A program made the position numbers and the translations under genes. Shown in pieces: positions 7,705 through 15,929 of a stretch of 64,000 nt of DNA; position 1 is the stretch's first letter, and each line of letters begins with the position of its first letter. Below the pieces are notes generated by a model. It was not told the DNA's origin, did not search any database, and was given only the letters and a program-made list of their open reading frames with translations. Source of the stretch: JAPUDS01 sp964536265 (GTDB lineage: Bacteria; Patescibacteriota; Saccharimonadia; Saccharimonadales; Saccharimonadaceae); NCBI GenBank assembly GCA_964536265.1, contig CAZHVV010000004.1:1-64000 (forward strand), written 5' to 3'.

Positions 7705-8382
7705 TTATAAACTAAACGCTTCACAGTGAATGGCTTTTTGCGGGAGCTTTTGCTCAGATAGCTTGCGCATAGCAATAACAAAGGGCCGAGAGCCGCATAT
7801 GAAGACCTCCTCGGTGCCGTCAATAGCTGCCAGAATTTCTTCTGGACTAAAACGTGGTTCATTGTCAGTGAGCCGAATAGTAATATGTTCATTTGCGAGG
7901 GGAGAGAGCTCCTCAAGGAAACAGCGTTCGTTGCTACGCGTACTGTAAAGAACTGCGATATTGGTTTCAGCTTTACTAAGCCGAAGTTGGCGAAGGTGAC
8001 TCATGAGTGGAACAATACCGCTTCCTCCAGCAATCATACATAATTTACCACGTGGTGTTTTTTGCACAAGCGGTCCATTATAAGGAGGAGAAATCTCGAT
8101 AATCGTTCCGACTTGGGCCGTTCCCGTAAACCAAGTGGACACTTCACCCTGTGGTTCCTGGACGATAGTAAGCCATATCTCGCCGCTTGATGGTGCTGAT
8201 GCGTATGAATACTGACGAACGAGCTTTGTCCCGTCTGGTAGCGTAACGCGCACGATGGCATGCTGTCCTGCTAGAAAATGGTAGTCCATAACTGTACTCA
8301 AACGGACACTTACTGCGTTCGGAGCTTCACGAACAAGTTCTTCGATACGGACTGGCCGAAAATCATAGGTCTCAACTAACAT
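7705..8382 (-). CDS. FNR-family FAD/NAD(P)H oxidoreductase
   Basis: A 225-residue two-domain reductase. Residues 1-100 form an FAD-binding barrel with the RxYS-type motif VRQYSYAS; residues 105-225 form the NAD(P)H domain with the pyridine-nucleotide loop MIAGGSGIVPLMSHLR and the VFICGSRPFV motif. There is no 2Fe-2S ferredoxin domain and no fused globin or hydroxylase. It should pass electrons from NAD(P)H via FAD to an unknown acceptor. The start at 8382 is leaderless: TATACT (8389-8394 on the minus strand) ends 6 nt upstream. The promoter region is shared with the divergent folD. Confidence 0.85.
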   Translation of the reverse strand: MLVETYDFRPVRIEELVREAPNAVSVRLSTVMDYHFLAGQHAIVRVTLPDGTKLVRQYSYASAPSSGEIWLTIVQEPQGEVSTWFTGTAQVGTIIEISPPYNGPLVQKTPRGKLCMIAGGSGIVPLMSHLRQLRLSKAETNIAVLYSTRSNERCFLEELSPLANEHITIRLTDNEPRFSPEEILAAIDGTEEVFICGSRPFVIAMRKLSEQKLPQKAIHCEAFSL

Positions 8383-8412
8383 ACCCCTAGTATATCTGTT
8401 ACACTAGGTAGA
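8383..8412. promoter_or_regulatory. 30-bp divergent leaderless promoter region (FNR gene / folD)
   Basis: Only 30 bp separate the two divergent start codons. A minus-strand TATACT at 8389-8394 serves the reductase (6-nt gap to ATG) and a plus-strand extended -10 TGTTACACT (hexamer 8400-8405) serves folD (7-nt gap). Each -35 region must lie in or beside the other gene, so the two promoters probably compete for RNA polymerase. Confidence 0.65.
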
Positions 8413-9222
8413 ATGAAAGTATTGAATGGTTCAGAATTGGCTGGCTATATCAAAGAGCGTCAAGCCAAACAAATTCGTGCATTGCGGCAGGCTCACAATG
8501 TCTTTCCGCGTCTTGCTATAATTCAGACGATAGACGACCCCGTAATTGATACGTACGTACGGCTAAAACGGCAGTATGGCGATGATATTTTAGTCGCTGT
8601 TGACAGTTATCAGTTGAGTGAAGATGACGCGTTAGTAAAAATCAATGAGTTAAATGATGATTCAGCCGTACACGGTATTATCGTACAACTGCCGTTAAAA
8701 GACCCGATGCGGACCGATGAACTTGTGAACGCGGTGTCACCGAGCAAAGATGTTGATGCATTGGGCGATTCAGCTACGCTTGACCCAGCTACACCGATGG
8801 CAATTAACTGGTTACTTGCTGGCTATAGTGTCGACTTGGTCGGCAAAGTTATAACAATTATCGGGAACGGCCGTCTTGTTGGTGCACCATTGGCGCGTAT
8901 GTGGCGGAATTCTGGTTATAACGTCACAGTTGTCGATAGTAAGGTTGATGACCTTGCAAGTGTTGTCCAAAATAGTGATGTTATTGTCTCAGCTACGGGT
9001 TGTCCGGGGTTAATTACCTCAGATATGCTACGACCAGATACGGTCATCGTCGACGCGGCGACTGCGTCAGAAAACGGCAAAATTGTCGGTGATGTTGCGG
9101 CCGATGTGCGTGACCGCCATGATCTTACCATCACACCAGAAAAAGGTGGTGTCGGACCGTTAACAGTCTGTGCATTATTTGATAACGTCATTCGCGCCGC
9201 ACGCGCAACAGTTGTCTCGTAG
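8413..9222 (+). CDS. folD: Bifunctional methylenetetrahydrofolate dehydrogenase/cyclohydrolase
   Basis: FolD interconverts 5,10-methylene-THF, methenyl-THF and 10-formyl-THF with NADP, supplying one-carbon units for purines and formyl-Met-tRNA. At 269 residues it is slightly shorter than the usual 280-300. Key parts are visible: YVRLKRQYG with the catalytic Lys, IVQLPL, the PSKDVDAL loop with Asp, the nucleotide loop IIGNGRLVGAPLARMW, and the C-terminal GGVGPLTVCALFDN. It is a single gene with a leaderless promoter; TACACT ends 7 nt before the ATG. Confidence 0.95.
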   Translation: MKVLNGSELAGYIKERQAKQIRALRQAHNVFPRLAIIQTIDDPVIDTYVRLKRQYGDDILVAVDSYQLSEDDALVKINELNDDSAVHGIIVQLPLKDPMRTDELVNAVSPSKDVDALGDSATLDPATPMAINWLLAGYSVDLVGKVITIIGNGRLVGAPLARMWRNSGYNVTVVDSKVDDLASVVQNSDVIVSATGCPGLITSDMLRPDTVIVDAATASENGKIVGDVAADVRDRHDLTITPEKGGVGPLTVCALFDNVIRAARATVVS

Positions 9223-9224
9223 CT

Positions 9225-9599
9225 CTACGCTTCGTTTTCGAGAGCTTTTTTCACTCGGTCGACAACTTGTCGAGGCGTTAAATCTGCTTTTACGATATAG
9301 CTCAAGATACCAAGTTTTCGGAGGTCTTTCGGGGCTTCTTCTTCGCCCAAGTTTGTCAAAATCATAACGGGGATATCGCGGCCCCAGTCTTCTTTACGGA
9401 TGAGCGCCAATGCTTCGTGACCATTCATGACTGGCATCGAAAGGTCGAGTAACATGATATCTGGTGTAAATGCCTTCACGAGCGCAACACCTTCTTGGCC
9501 ATTTTCGGCAACTTTTACATCGAAACCAGCCGCCTCAAACTTCATGAGATACATTTGGCGGATTACTGGGTCATCTTCAACGATAGCGATTTTAATCAT
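9225..9599 (-). CDS. Single-domain response regulator (receiver domain)
   Basis: A 124-residue stand-alone REC domain. Acidic pocket residues ED-D near the N-terminus (AIVEDDPVIR), phospho-acceptor Asp in IMLLDLSMPVMNG, the Thr of MILTNLG and the Lys of YIVKADLTP are all present, so it should be phosphorylated normally. No output domain follows, as in CheY/Spo0F-type proteins acting by protein contact. The membrane histidine kinase at 11667-13814 is a plausible partner because it lacks its own receiver. The start at 9599 is leaderless (TATGAT ends 6 nt upstream). Confidence 0.92.
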   Translation of the reverse strand: MIKIAIVEDDPVIRQMYLMKFEAAGFDVKVAENGQEGVALVKAFTPDIMLLDLSMPVMNGHEALALIRKEDWGRDIPVMILTNLGEEEAPKDLRKLGILSYIVKADLTPRQVVDRVKKALENEA

Positions 9600-9639
9600 A
9601 GCTTTATCATACCAATTTCATCGCTCATTCACCAGGCTC

Positions 9640-10209
9640 TCAGAGCTGGTATATGCTCTCCATCAACGCCTCAGGTGTTCGGGGAGCATCTGATGGTTGG
9701 GCGATACGTACAAACTTCACCTTGCCATTTTTGTGTCGTGCGACATGTACTAAAATGACATGGGCTTTCGGTGCGGCCTGCAATATACTGCCGATACCAT
9801 GTTTTGGAGGCAAAGGTGTGGAGGTGCGGCGTCCCTCGGGAAACATAACGAGCGTGTAGCCATGCTTAATATATGTTTGTGCCCCTGATACCCCATGTAA
9901 TATGTGCGGTCCATGAGCAGGGAAGCAACCAATCAGCCATGCGAACGGTCGAACCCACAGCGGGTCGTAGAACTTATTTGCGGTCATTAATGCGAAAGGC
10001 GCGAGCCGTACAAAATCAGCAACTCGTAGTGTCGTCGTGATATGAAACGGGTCCATTGAGTGTGGATGATTAGCTACCATGACGTACGGCTGAGCCTTCG
10101 CAAAGTCAAAATGTTTTAGTTGTGGAGTAGGGCGTAATACGATGAATTTCAATACCAGATATGATAGTAGTTGGAAAGTGAGTTTGGTATAGTATGAGAG
10201 ACGATTCAT
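9640..10209 (-). CDS. 1-acyl-sn-glycerol-3-phosphate acyltransferase-like (PlsC family)
   Basis: A 189-residue protein with the PlsC/LPLAT motifs: block I NHPHSMDPF (NHx4D catalytic dyad) and block III MFPEGRRTSTP. It has an N-terminal hydrophobic stretch (KLTFQLLSYLVLKFIVL) for membrane contact. The family transfers an acyl chain to lysophosphatidic acid or related acceptors. It starts head-to-head with the acyltransferase-methyltransferase fusion: the two start codons form CATATG with no base between them. An ATG at 10215 is an alternative start. A -10-like TATATT (10220-10225, minus strand) precedes it. CPR bacteria often lack complete lipid synthesis, so the acyl donor may come from outside. 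Confidence 0.85.
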   Translation of the reverse strand: MNRLSYYTKLTFQLLSYLVLKFIVLRPTPQLKHFDFAKAQPYVMVANHPHSMDPFHITTTLRVADFVRLAPFALMTANKFYDPLWVRPFAWLIGCFPAHGPHILHGVSGAQTYIKHGYTLVMFPEGRRTSTPLPPKHGIGSILQAAPKAHVILVHVARHKNGKVKFVRIAQPSDAPRTPEALMESIYQL

Positions 10210-11649
10210 ATGCATCAAAAATATAAAAAGATAAAACGACTGCTTCCTAAGCGACTATACCACTTCATCGACATTGTGGCGAGGTATCGTCCAATTTCAA
10301 TGTCTACTCTGCGGAAAAAATTCAAGGTGCAGCAGGTAAGTGATGGACAACTACTACAGCAAGCTAAACAGCTACACGCTGAAGTGTACTTGCGACGAGG
10401 GTTTGTTAGCGAATCAGATATACGTGACGGGATACTCCACAGCGAAGCAGATCCACACCAGCACCATGCGACATATTTTGTTGTGACAGAAAAAGCGACC
10501 GGTGAAGCGGTGTTCATGGCGCGGCAACTTCATCACAGACCTGATTTGACACTGCCAATCTTTCGGCATCTTGAACTCTCGAAAGATTATGGGGATGTTG
10601 CACACCAAGAAATAGTGGAGATATCTGCTTTTGCGAAGCGTCATAAAACTGATAGTCGAGCGGCATATCTTTTGTTCTATGAAATGTTACGTCATTCGAG
10701 TCAGCAAGGACATCATTATTGGTTGTTGGCGTGTGATGTCAATGTCTATAAACGGTTGAAGGTATTGTTCGGTCCGGTACTACGGCAGGTCGGCCCGAAG
10801 GCTTTTTATATGGGCAGCATGGTTGTTCCGGCAGAAATAAATCTGCACCGCGCGCCTCACATGCTGAGGAGAGGTCACCTTCTGAGTTTACCACCTCTGC
10901 GAGGTGTTCGTAAGTTCTTACATTCGTCATTTGCAACTGTTGCGCCACGGCAGCACCATGCGTTCTTTTGGAATCAATACGCAAAATCATACGATGGATT
11001 ATTGCATTTCTATCCGTATCGTCATTTGGTTGATCATGTTGCTGACATGGTGGTTGCTCTGAAACCGAAACGCGTACTTGATTTGGGTTGTGGAACGGGT
11101 AACGTGACAACAAGGATTATTGAAAAAGACCCCAGAGTACATATTGACGCTGTTGATTGGTCCTCGACTATGCTCGCCCAGCTTCACAAAAAAGTGACAT
11201 CTCAGCAGGTGACAATAATACGAAGGGATGCGCTTGATTTTCTTGCAACATCATCTGCACAGTACGACACGATTGTACTGAATAACGTTCTGTACACCAT
11301 TACTGATCGTGACAAGTTGTGGCGCAGTATTACGAATCGACTTGCTCCGGGAGGGCGCGTGATTATTGCGAATCCCGATACTGGTTCGAGCCAGGTTCTC
11401 TTGCGCAATCATATTGAACATCAATCATTCTGGTCATTATTTCGACCGTCGTTGATGGCAGTATGGCTGTTCGATGCCGTGATTTCGGCATCAGGCAAAA
11501 CAAAGAAGTACGATTTTACCAATGAATCAGAAGTAGTTGAACAGCTCGAAAAGGGTGGACTAGTGGTAGATGGGCGGATTGGTCGTTGTTACGGAGGGCA
11601 CAAAAGAGGCATTGATATATTGTTTTGCGCGAAAAAAGCGCAAGAATAA
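10210..11649 (+). CDS. Fusion of a GNAT/autoinducer-synthase-like domain and a SAM methyltransferase
   Basis: A 479-residue two-domain protein. Residues about 35-220 resemble the GNAT-type fold of N-acyl amino acid or acyl-homoserine lactone synthases: R-G-F near residue 60, TYFVVTEKATGEAVFMARQL, IVEISAFAKRH with a conserved Glu, and LLFYEMLRHSSQQGHHYWLLACD. This assignment is by pattern and moderately certain. Residues about 260-430 form a class I SAM-dependent methyltransferase: motif I VLDLGCGTGNVTTRI, acidic residue in IDAVDWSSTM, and IVLNNVLYTI plus LAPGGRVIIANPD. The divergent plsC suggests a joint role in making or modifying an acylated lipid or amino acid. A -10-like TATAGT lies 16 nt before the ATG. 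Confidence 0.7.
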   Translation: MHQKYKKIKRLLPKRLYHFIDIVARYRPISMSTLRKKFKVQQVSDGQLLQQAKQLHAEVYLRRGFVSESDIRDGILHSEADPHQHHATYFVVTEKATGEAVFMARQLHHRPDLTLPIFRHLELSKDYGDVAHQEIVEISAFAKRHKTDSRAAYLLFYEMLRHSSQQGHHYWLLACDVNVYKRLKVLFGPVLRQVGPKAFYMGSMVVPAEINLHRAPHMLRRGHLLSLPPLRGVRKFLHSSFATVAPRQHHAFFWNQYAKSYDGLLHFYPYRHLVDHVADMVVALKPKRVLDLGCGTGNVTTRIIEKDPRVHIDAVDWSSTMLAQLHKKVTSQQVTIIRRDALDFLATSSAQYDTIVLNNVLYTITDRDKLWRSITNRLAPGGRVIIANPDTGSSQVLLRNHIEHQSFWSLFRPSLMAVWLFDAVISASGKTKKYDFTNESEVVEQLEKGGLVVDGRIGRCYGGHKRGIDILFCAKKAQE

Positions 11650-11666
11650 CGTATAGTAAAGATAGC

Positions 11667-13814
11667 ATGAGCGAATTCGGCCTGTTTACAACCCTCTTCT
11701 CAAGTGTCGCCCTTTTGGTGATTGCGGTTTTGATTTTGATGCCATTATTCACGAAGCGTGGCTCGTTGGCGACTGGTTCTGGTTTCTTCGCGCTACTGTG
11801 TGTCTCAGCTGCCATTTGGCTTGCGGCAAATATTCTTTCCGACGTTGACATCAGTAATTCGCTGTTCTGGGTGCGGGTTAGTTTTGTGAGTATCACAATA
11901 ACCCTTTATAGCTTCTTGATGTTTGTGAATCGTTTTCCAGAACCACGTTTTGTTCGTCCTCTCGAAACAGCAGTGCATACAGTTATTGCATCGGTGATGC
12001 TCATATTGATTCTAACCCCGTGGTTTATTCCGCGAGTGGAGTTTGAGAATTCAATCGCGACAGTCATTCCAGGTACACTATATGTGGTATTTTTCCCGTA
12101 TGTTGCCTATGCATTGCTCCTAGCAATTTGGCGCTTATCACGAGTCGGGAAGATGCGACCGTTGCATCGAACACAGGCACGGCTAATTTTGCTGGGTATT
12201 GGTATTACGGCAGGAATTGCTACCATCACAAATCTTATTTTGCCCTTTATACTCGGAACGAATGACCTGTACTGGATGGCGTCTGTTGGTGCGCTCGCAC
12301 TTGTCGCAACATCTGCCTACTCAATCATAAAACAGCATCTTTTCGATATCCGTACAGCGTTCACACGAACACTCGCCTATGTTGGATCAATTGTCGTTAT
12401 CGGAACATTGTTGGGGTTGATTGTCGCACAGATTATGAGTCGTATTCATATGACAACTGCCAACTTACAAGTGACTATGACAATTGCTGCCATTGCTGTA
12501 GCGATTGTTTATCCACCAATCAAAACACTCTTTGATGCGCTCACAGAAAAAATATTCTTCCGCAAAACCTATACAGTTCAACGGGCGATAAATGAAATGA
12601 CTGAGGTGTTTTCTAGAGCAACGTCACTTGAACATCTCTTGTCTCGGACAGCCACAGAGCTCCGTCGCTTTACTGGTAGCGAGTCGGCGATAGTTATATT
12701 GCAGCCGCATACAATTGAACGCAAGGTATCACGGAGCGCTCGCAAAGGATTTAGCTTCGCTAGTGAGGAAACAATCAATCGTCTTATAGCTGAATTACCA
12801 AAGCGTCATAAACTTATTGTTTTCGATGAACTGGACGTAAAAGATGAAGGTATTCGTCGCGCGATGGAGGGTGCGAATATTGCGCTAGCTAGCCAAGTCT
12901 TGGCACCAAACGGGCTGATTGGATACATCATGCTCGGCCGCAAACAAAACGGTCATTTGTATACGCAACGTGACGTTGAACTCATCGACACTGTGAGTGA
13001 TGAGTTCGCTATTGCGATTCAAAGTATGTTGCGCCTCCAGGAAATTCTTGAACTAAATGCTGGGCTTCAGGCACGTATTGAAAGTGCCACAGCCGACCTG
13101 CGTATGACGAACAAAAAACTCAAACAGCTGGACCAAACAAAAGATGAATTTATCTCACTCACTTCACATCAGCTGCGGACACCACTCACTACCATTAAAG
13201 GCTATATCAGTATGTTGCTCGATGGCGATGCTGGGGAGCTGTCGTCGTCGCAGCGCAAGTTGCTCGAGGAGGCATTCAATAGTTCTCAGCGTATGGTGCA
13301 CCTCATTAGCGATTTCCTGAATATATCACGTATTCAAACGGGTAAGTTTGAAGTTGAGTTGTCTGAGACGAATCTCGCCGATGTTTTGGACGAAGAAATT
13401 GACCAGTTACGAGCTAGTGCGGTATCGCGTCAAATTAATCTTCTTTATGACAAGCCCACGAATTTCCCGGTTATGTCAGTTGATGAGGGGAAAATTCGTC
13501 AGGTCATGATGAATTTTATCGATAATGCGCTCTACTATTCGCCTGCACAGACGGATGTTCATGTCGTACTTTCTTATTCTGGTAAGGTCGTTGAGTTCAA
13601 GGTTATTGATCATGGTATTGGCGTACCAGCTGCCGAACAACACAAACTTTTCAATAAATTTGTGCGCGCGTCGAACGCCAAGAAACAACGGCCTGACGGT
13701 ACTGGGATTGGCCTGTTTATGGCAAAGAAAATCGTTGTTTTGCATGATGGTGCAATTATTTTTGAGAGCAAAGAAGGCCAAGGAAGCACTTTCGGTTTTC
13801 GGCTGAATCGCTAG
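11667..13814 (+). CDS. Membrane sensor histidine kinase with GAF domain
   Basis: A 715-residue kinase. Residues 1-270 hold about eight membrane segments, similar to the 7TM/MASE-like sensor modules. Residues about 300-465 form a GAF domain (LEHLLSRTATELRRF ... AIAIQS). A coiled coil leads to the HisKA domain with the phospho-acceptor His in SLTSHQLRTPLTTIKGY near residue 505, followed by the HATPase domain: N-box MMNFIDNALYYSP, G1 VIDHGIGVP and G2 GTGIGLFMAKKIV. There is no receiver domain. The real start is 11667 (MSEFGLF), 9 nt after TATAGT at 11652-11657; a longer frame from 11625 overlaps the upstream gene. It may pair with the receiver protein at 9225-9599. Confidence 0.93.
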   Translation: MSEFGLFTTLFSSVALLVIAVLILMPLFTKRGSLATGSGFFALLCVSAAIWLAANILSDVDISNSLFWVRVSFVSITITLYSFLMFVNRFPEPRFVRPLETAVHTVIASVMLILILTPWFIPRVEFENSIATVIPGTLYVVFFPYVAYALLLAIWRLSRVGKMRPLHRTQARLILLGIGITAGIATITNLILPFILGTNDLYWMASVGALALVATSAYSIIKQHLFDIRTAFTRTLAYVGSIVVIGTLLGLIVAQIMSRIHMTTANLQVTMTIAAIAVAIVYPPIKTLFDALTEKIFFRKTYTVQRAINEMTEVFSRATSLEHLLSRTATELRRFTGSESAIVILQPHTIERKVSRSARKGFSFASEETINRLIAELPKRHKLIVFDELDVKDEGIRRAMEGANIALASQVLAPNGLIGYIMLGRKQNGHLYTQRDVELIDTVSDEFAIAIQSMLRLQEILELNAGLQARIESATADLRMTNKKLKQLDQTKDEFISLTSHQLRTPLTTIKGYISMLLDGDAGELSSSQRKLLEEAFNSSQRMVHLISDFLNISRIQTGKFEVELSETNLADVLDEEIDQLRASAVSRQINLLYDKPTNFPVMSVDEGKIRQVMMNFIDNALYYSPAQTDVHVVLSYSGKVVEFKVIDHGIGVPAAEQHKLFNKFVRASNAKKQRPDGTGIGLFMAKKIVVLHDGAIIFESKEGQGSTFGFRLNR

Positions 13815-13832
13815 GAATCCCTTCCCAAAACA

Positions 13833-13868
13833 ATACCCCGCAGACGATGTAGTTATCCTGCGGGGTAT
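13833..13868. terminator. Bidirectional terminator between convergent genes
   Basis: ATACCCCGCAG (13833-13843) pairs perfectly with CTGCGGGGTAT (13858-13868). T-rich sequence follows on the plus strand. It separates the histidine kinase from the convergent surface-protein gene. Confidence 0.85.
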
Positions 13869-13889
13869 GTATTATTTTACGAGTAGTTT

Positions 13890-15773
13890 TTATTTATTTC
13901 GTGCAGCAGCGTAGAGTGAACGTCGTTGCTGTAAGAAGAACGTTGCACCGTAGGCGATGATGCTGGCAAGGATGATAAACATCGGGTTGCCTTGAGAATC
14001 ACTACCTGTCGCTGGAATTGTTGCTGGCACTGTAGTGCTCACACCCTCGACACTAATTGTGCCGCCACTACCACTACCTGGAGTTGGGCAGATGAGTGTG
14101 TATTCAGCTGTAGCACTTCCTGTCGCGAGAGGAGATGACTCTTCGTCGCTAACTGACAAGCGAAGTGTCTCTGCGATGTCGCGAGTTTTGTATGCGCGCC
14201 ATCCGGAGAATATAACAGTGTTGGTAACTTTGCATGCCTGGAGGTCTGCAACAGTAATGATACTAGTTGCGGTGAGTGTTTTGTGTTCACCAACCCCAAG
14301 ATATCCAATATACCCTTCATTTTCGAGTGTGGCATTCTCATCATCAACTGTGACGTAGAAACTCTCACATTCGCTGTCGCTGGTATTTGTAACAGTTATT
14401 TCCCATGTAACTGTATCACCAACTCCGATGATGCCATCGTGATTGGTATCACTTGCGACCTTGCCAGTCTTCGTAATAGTGAGACATTGTTCGTTAGTAA
14501 AATCACTTCCGTCGAAGGTCCATGTTGCAATAGCTTCGGCATCAAGTACATATCCCGGAGCGGCCCAGGCGGTGATAACAAGAGCTTCACCTTCGTATTT
14601 TACCCAGCCACTCATCTCGACATCGTTAACTTTGTATATCACGCCCTCAGTATCCCTAATATAGATTTTGTCCTTGTCACCGTAACAAAGATCAAGTTTC
14701 TTTGGTTCTTGAGGGGTGGCAGTGTAGTAGCATAGTTCGATAGTAAAGGACGAAGTTGCAATGACGCCATCTTTTGTTGATACTACTTCAACTGTGTACG
14801 CACCTGCGCTAAGGCCGCTAAGTTGTACTGGCAAGCTTGGTGATGTCACGTTGCCGTCATTATTTGTCTTAATTTCCCATTCTTTAATCACACTTCCTGA
14901 GCTATTTTTTACAACTAGGGTAGTGTTCTTTGCGGTACCACTCAGATCAATCGTGACTGAGCTTGTAGTGTTGTAGTATGTGCAAGGTCCAGGTGTGACT
15001 TCAAGTTCTACGGGAACAATACAATCGTTGTTGTATATTGTCTGACCTGCACCCCAGTTCCTGCCATTGTGTTCGCCTGGTAGTGGTGGAATGATATCAC
15101 CCCATTTACCATCCACGCCTACAGCTGGAAAAACTGGTCCAGTGTGCTCAAGATAATGGTCGCCATTGCCATAACCATTTATTGCACTATCATCGACTTC
15201 TATTTGAACATACGGGTTACCAACACTCGCTGTTCGGTGGCAAATCGTACACTTATCGCTAAAATTAAGTTTCCAAGACTTTTCGTCTTTGTTATTTGCG
15301 AACACGTATCCGTGCTTTGCTTTTGCGATAATTGTTACGCTTGAAGCGCCGTTTGTGTTATAGGTTTGTCCGTCCGTGAGCCGCATGTCGGGACCAGATT
15401 TTTCAAGCCAATACTCAACGCCAACGACGGTCGGGATTGTGTATTGATCACCTTCATCGCCGCATATATCTTTAATTGTTGGCTCAACAGGTACGACAAG
15501 CGTATCTTGTGGCGGATAGTGTGGCCAGCCAAATGAGCTGAATTGACTCTCGGTTTGCATGAGCAGTGGTGCGGCAGGCAGGGCTGGCTCGGTTCCTGGC
15601 ACGACTTCCTGTGGTTCAATAGCTTCCTCTGGTGGGGTAACTACCTCAGTAATATTAGTGGTGGTATTGTCAGGCGGTGTAGCGGCTGCGACAACCGTGG
15701 ATAGTGTGCCGTTCGCGAAAACCGCCACGAATAGCGCCAATACCACCTTTATGGTTTGTGAAAAGCGTTTCAT
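13890..15773 (-). CDS. Secreted surface protein with DUF11-like domain and C-terminal sorting-like signal
   Basis: A 627-residue protein with a Sec signal peptide (VVLALFVAVFANGTLSTVVA) and, at the C-terminus, IPATG, a hydrophobic helix (MFIILASIIAYGATFFL) and a basic tail (QQRRSLYAAARNK). That layout matches an LPxTG-type cell-wall sorting signal. The region around residue 200 contains CTICHRTASVGNPYV followed by HTGPVFP and WGDIIPPLPGEHNGRNW, a pattern seen in actinobacterial and CPR surface proteins. A DUF11-like domain lies near residues 480-560 (TVTWEITVTNTSDSECESF). The start at 15773 has an upstream GAGGGAG and a sigma70 promoter about 75 nt upstream. Extended frames from 15869 lie within the leader. 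Confidence 0.85.
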   Translation of the reverse strand: MKRFSQTIKVVLALFVAVFANGTLSTVVAAATPPDNTTTNITEVVTPPEEAIEPQEVVPGTEPALPAAPLLMQTESQFSSFGWPHYPPQDTLVVPVEPTIKDICGDEGDQYTIPTVVGVEYWLEKSGPDMRLTDGQTYNTNGASSVTIIAKAKHGYVFANNKDEKSWKLNFSDKCTICHRTASVGNPYVQIEVDDSAINGYGNGDHYLEHTGPVFPAVGVDGKWGDIIPPLPGEHNGRNWGAGQTIYNNDCIVPVELEVTPGPCTYYNTTSSVTIDLSGTAKNTTLVVKNSSGSVIKEWEIKTNNDGNVTSPSLPVQLSGLSAGAYTVEVVSTKDGVIATSSFTIELCYYTATPQEPKKLDLCYGDKDKIYIRDTEGVIYKVNDVEMSGWVKYEGEALVITAWAAPGYVLDAEAIATWTFDGSDFTNEQCLTITKTGKVASDTNHDGIIGVGDTVTWEITVTNTSDSECESFYVTVDDENATLENEGYIGYLGVGEHKTLTATSIITVADLQACKVTNTVIFSGWRAYKTRDIAETLRLSVSDEESSPLATGSATAEYTLICPTPGSGSGGTISVEGVSTTVPATIPATGSDSQGNPMFIILASIIAYGATFFLQQRRSLYAAARNK

Positions 15774-15846
15774 AAACAAAAAGCTCCCTCTATCCCACCC
15801 AGTTAGTGATACATTTTTTAAACCCTCGATGTATGTGTTACCACAC

Positions 15847-15876
15847 AGCATACTACTGGGCCTTGCCAAAAGTCAA
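15847..15876 (-). promoter_or_regulatory. Sigma70-type promoter of the surface-protein gene
   Basis: Minus-strand -35 TTGACT (15871-15876), 18-bp spacer, -10 TATGCT (15847-15852). This gives a leader of about 65-70 nt, which sets the gene apart from the leaderless class. Confidence 0.65.
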
Positions 15877-15929
15877 TATATATTTTATAACATAAGCACA
15901 ATGAAACTGTGACAGCGTATACTAGAGCT

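Noticed and set aside
15200..15245. Heme-binding CxxCH motif in the surface protein
   Set aside because: The CTICH sequence sits in a block typical of secreted actinobacterial/CPR proteins and there are no cytochrome maturation genes or other heme features nearby; taken as coincidental.
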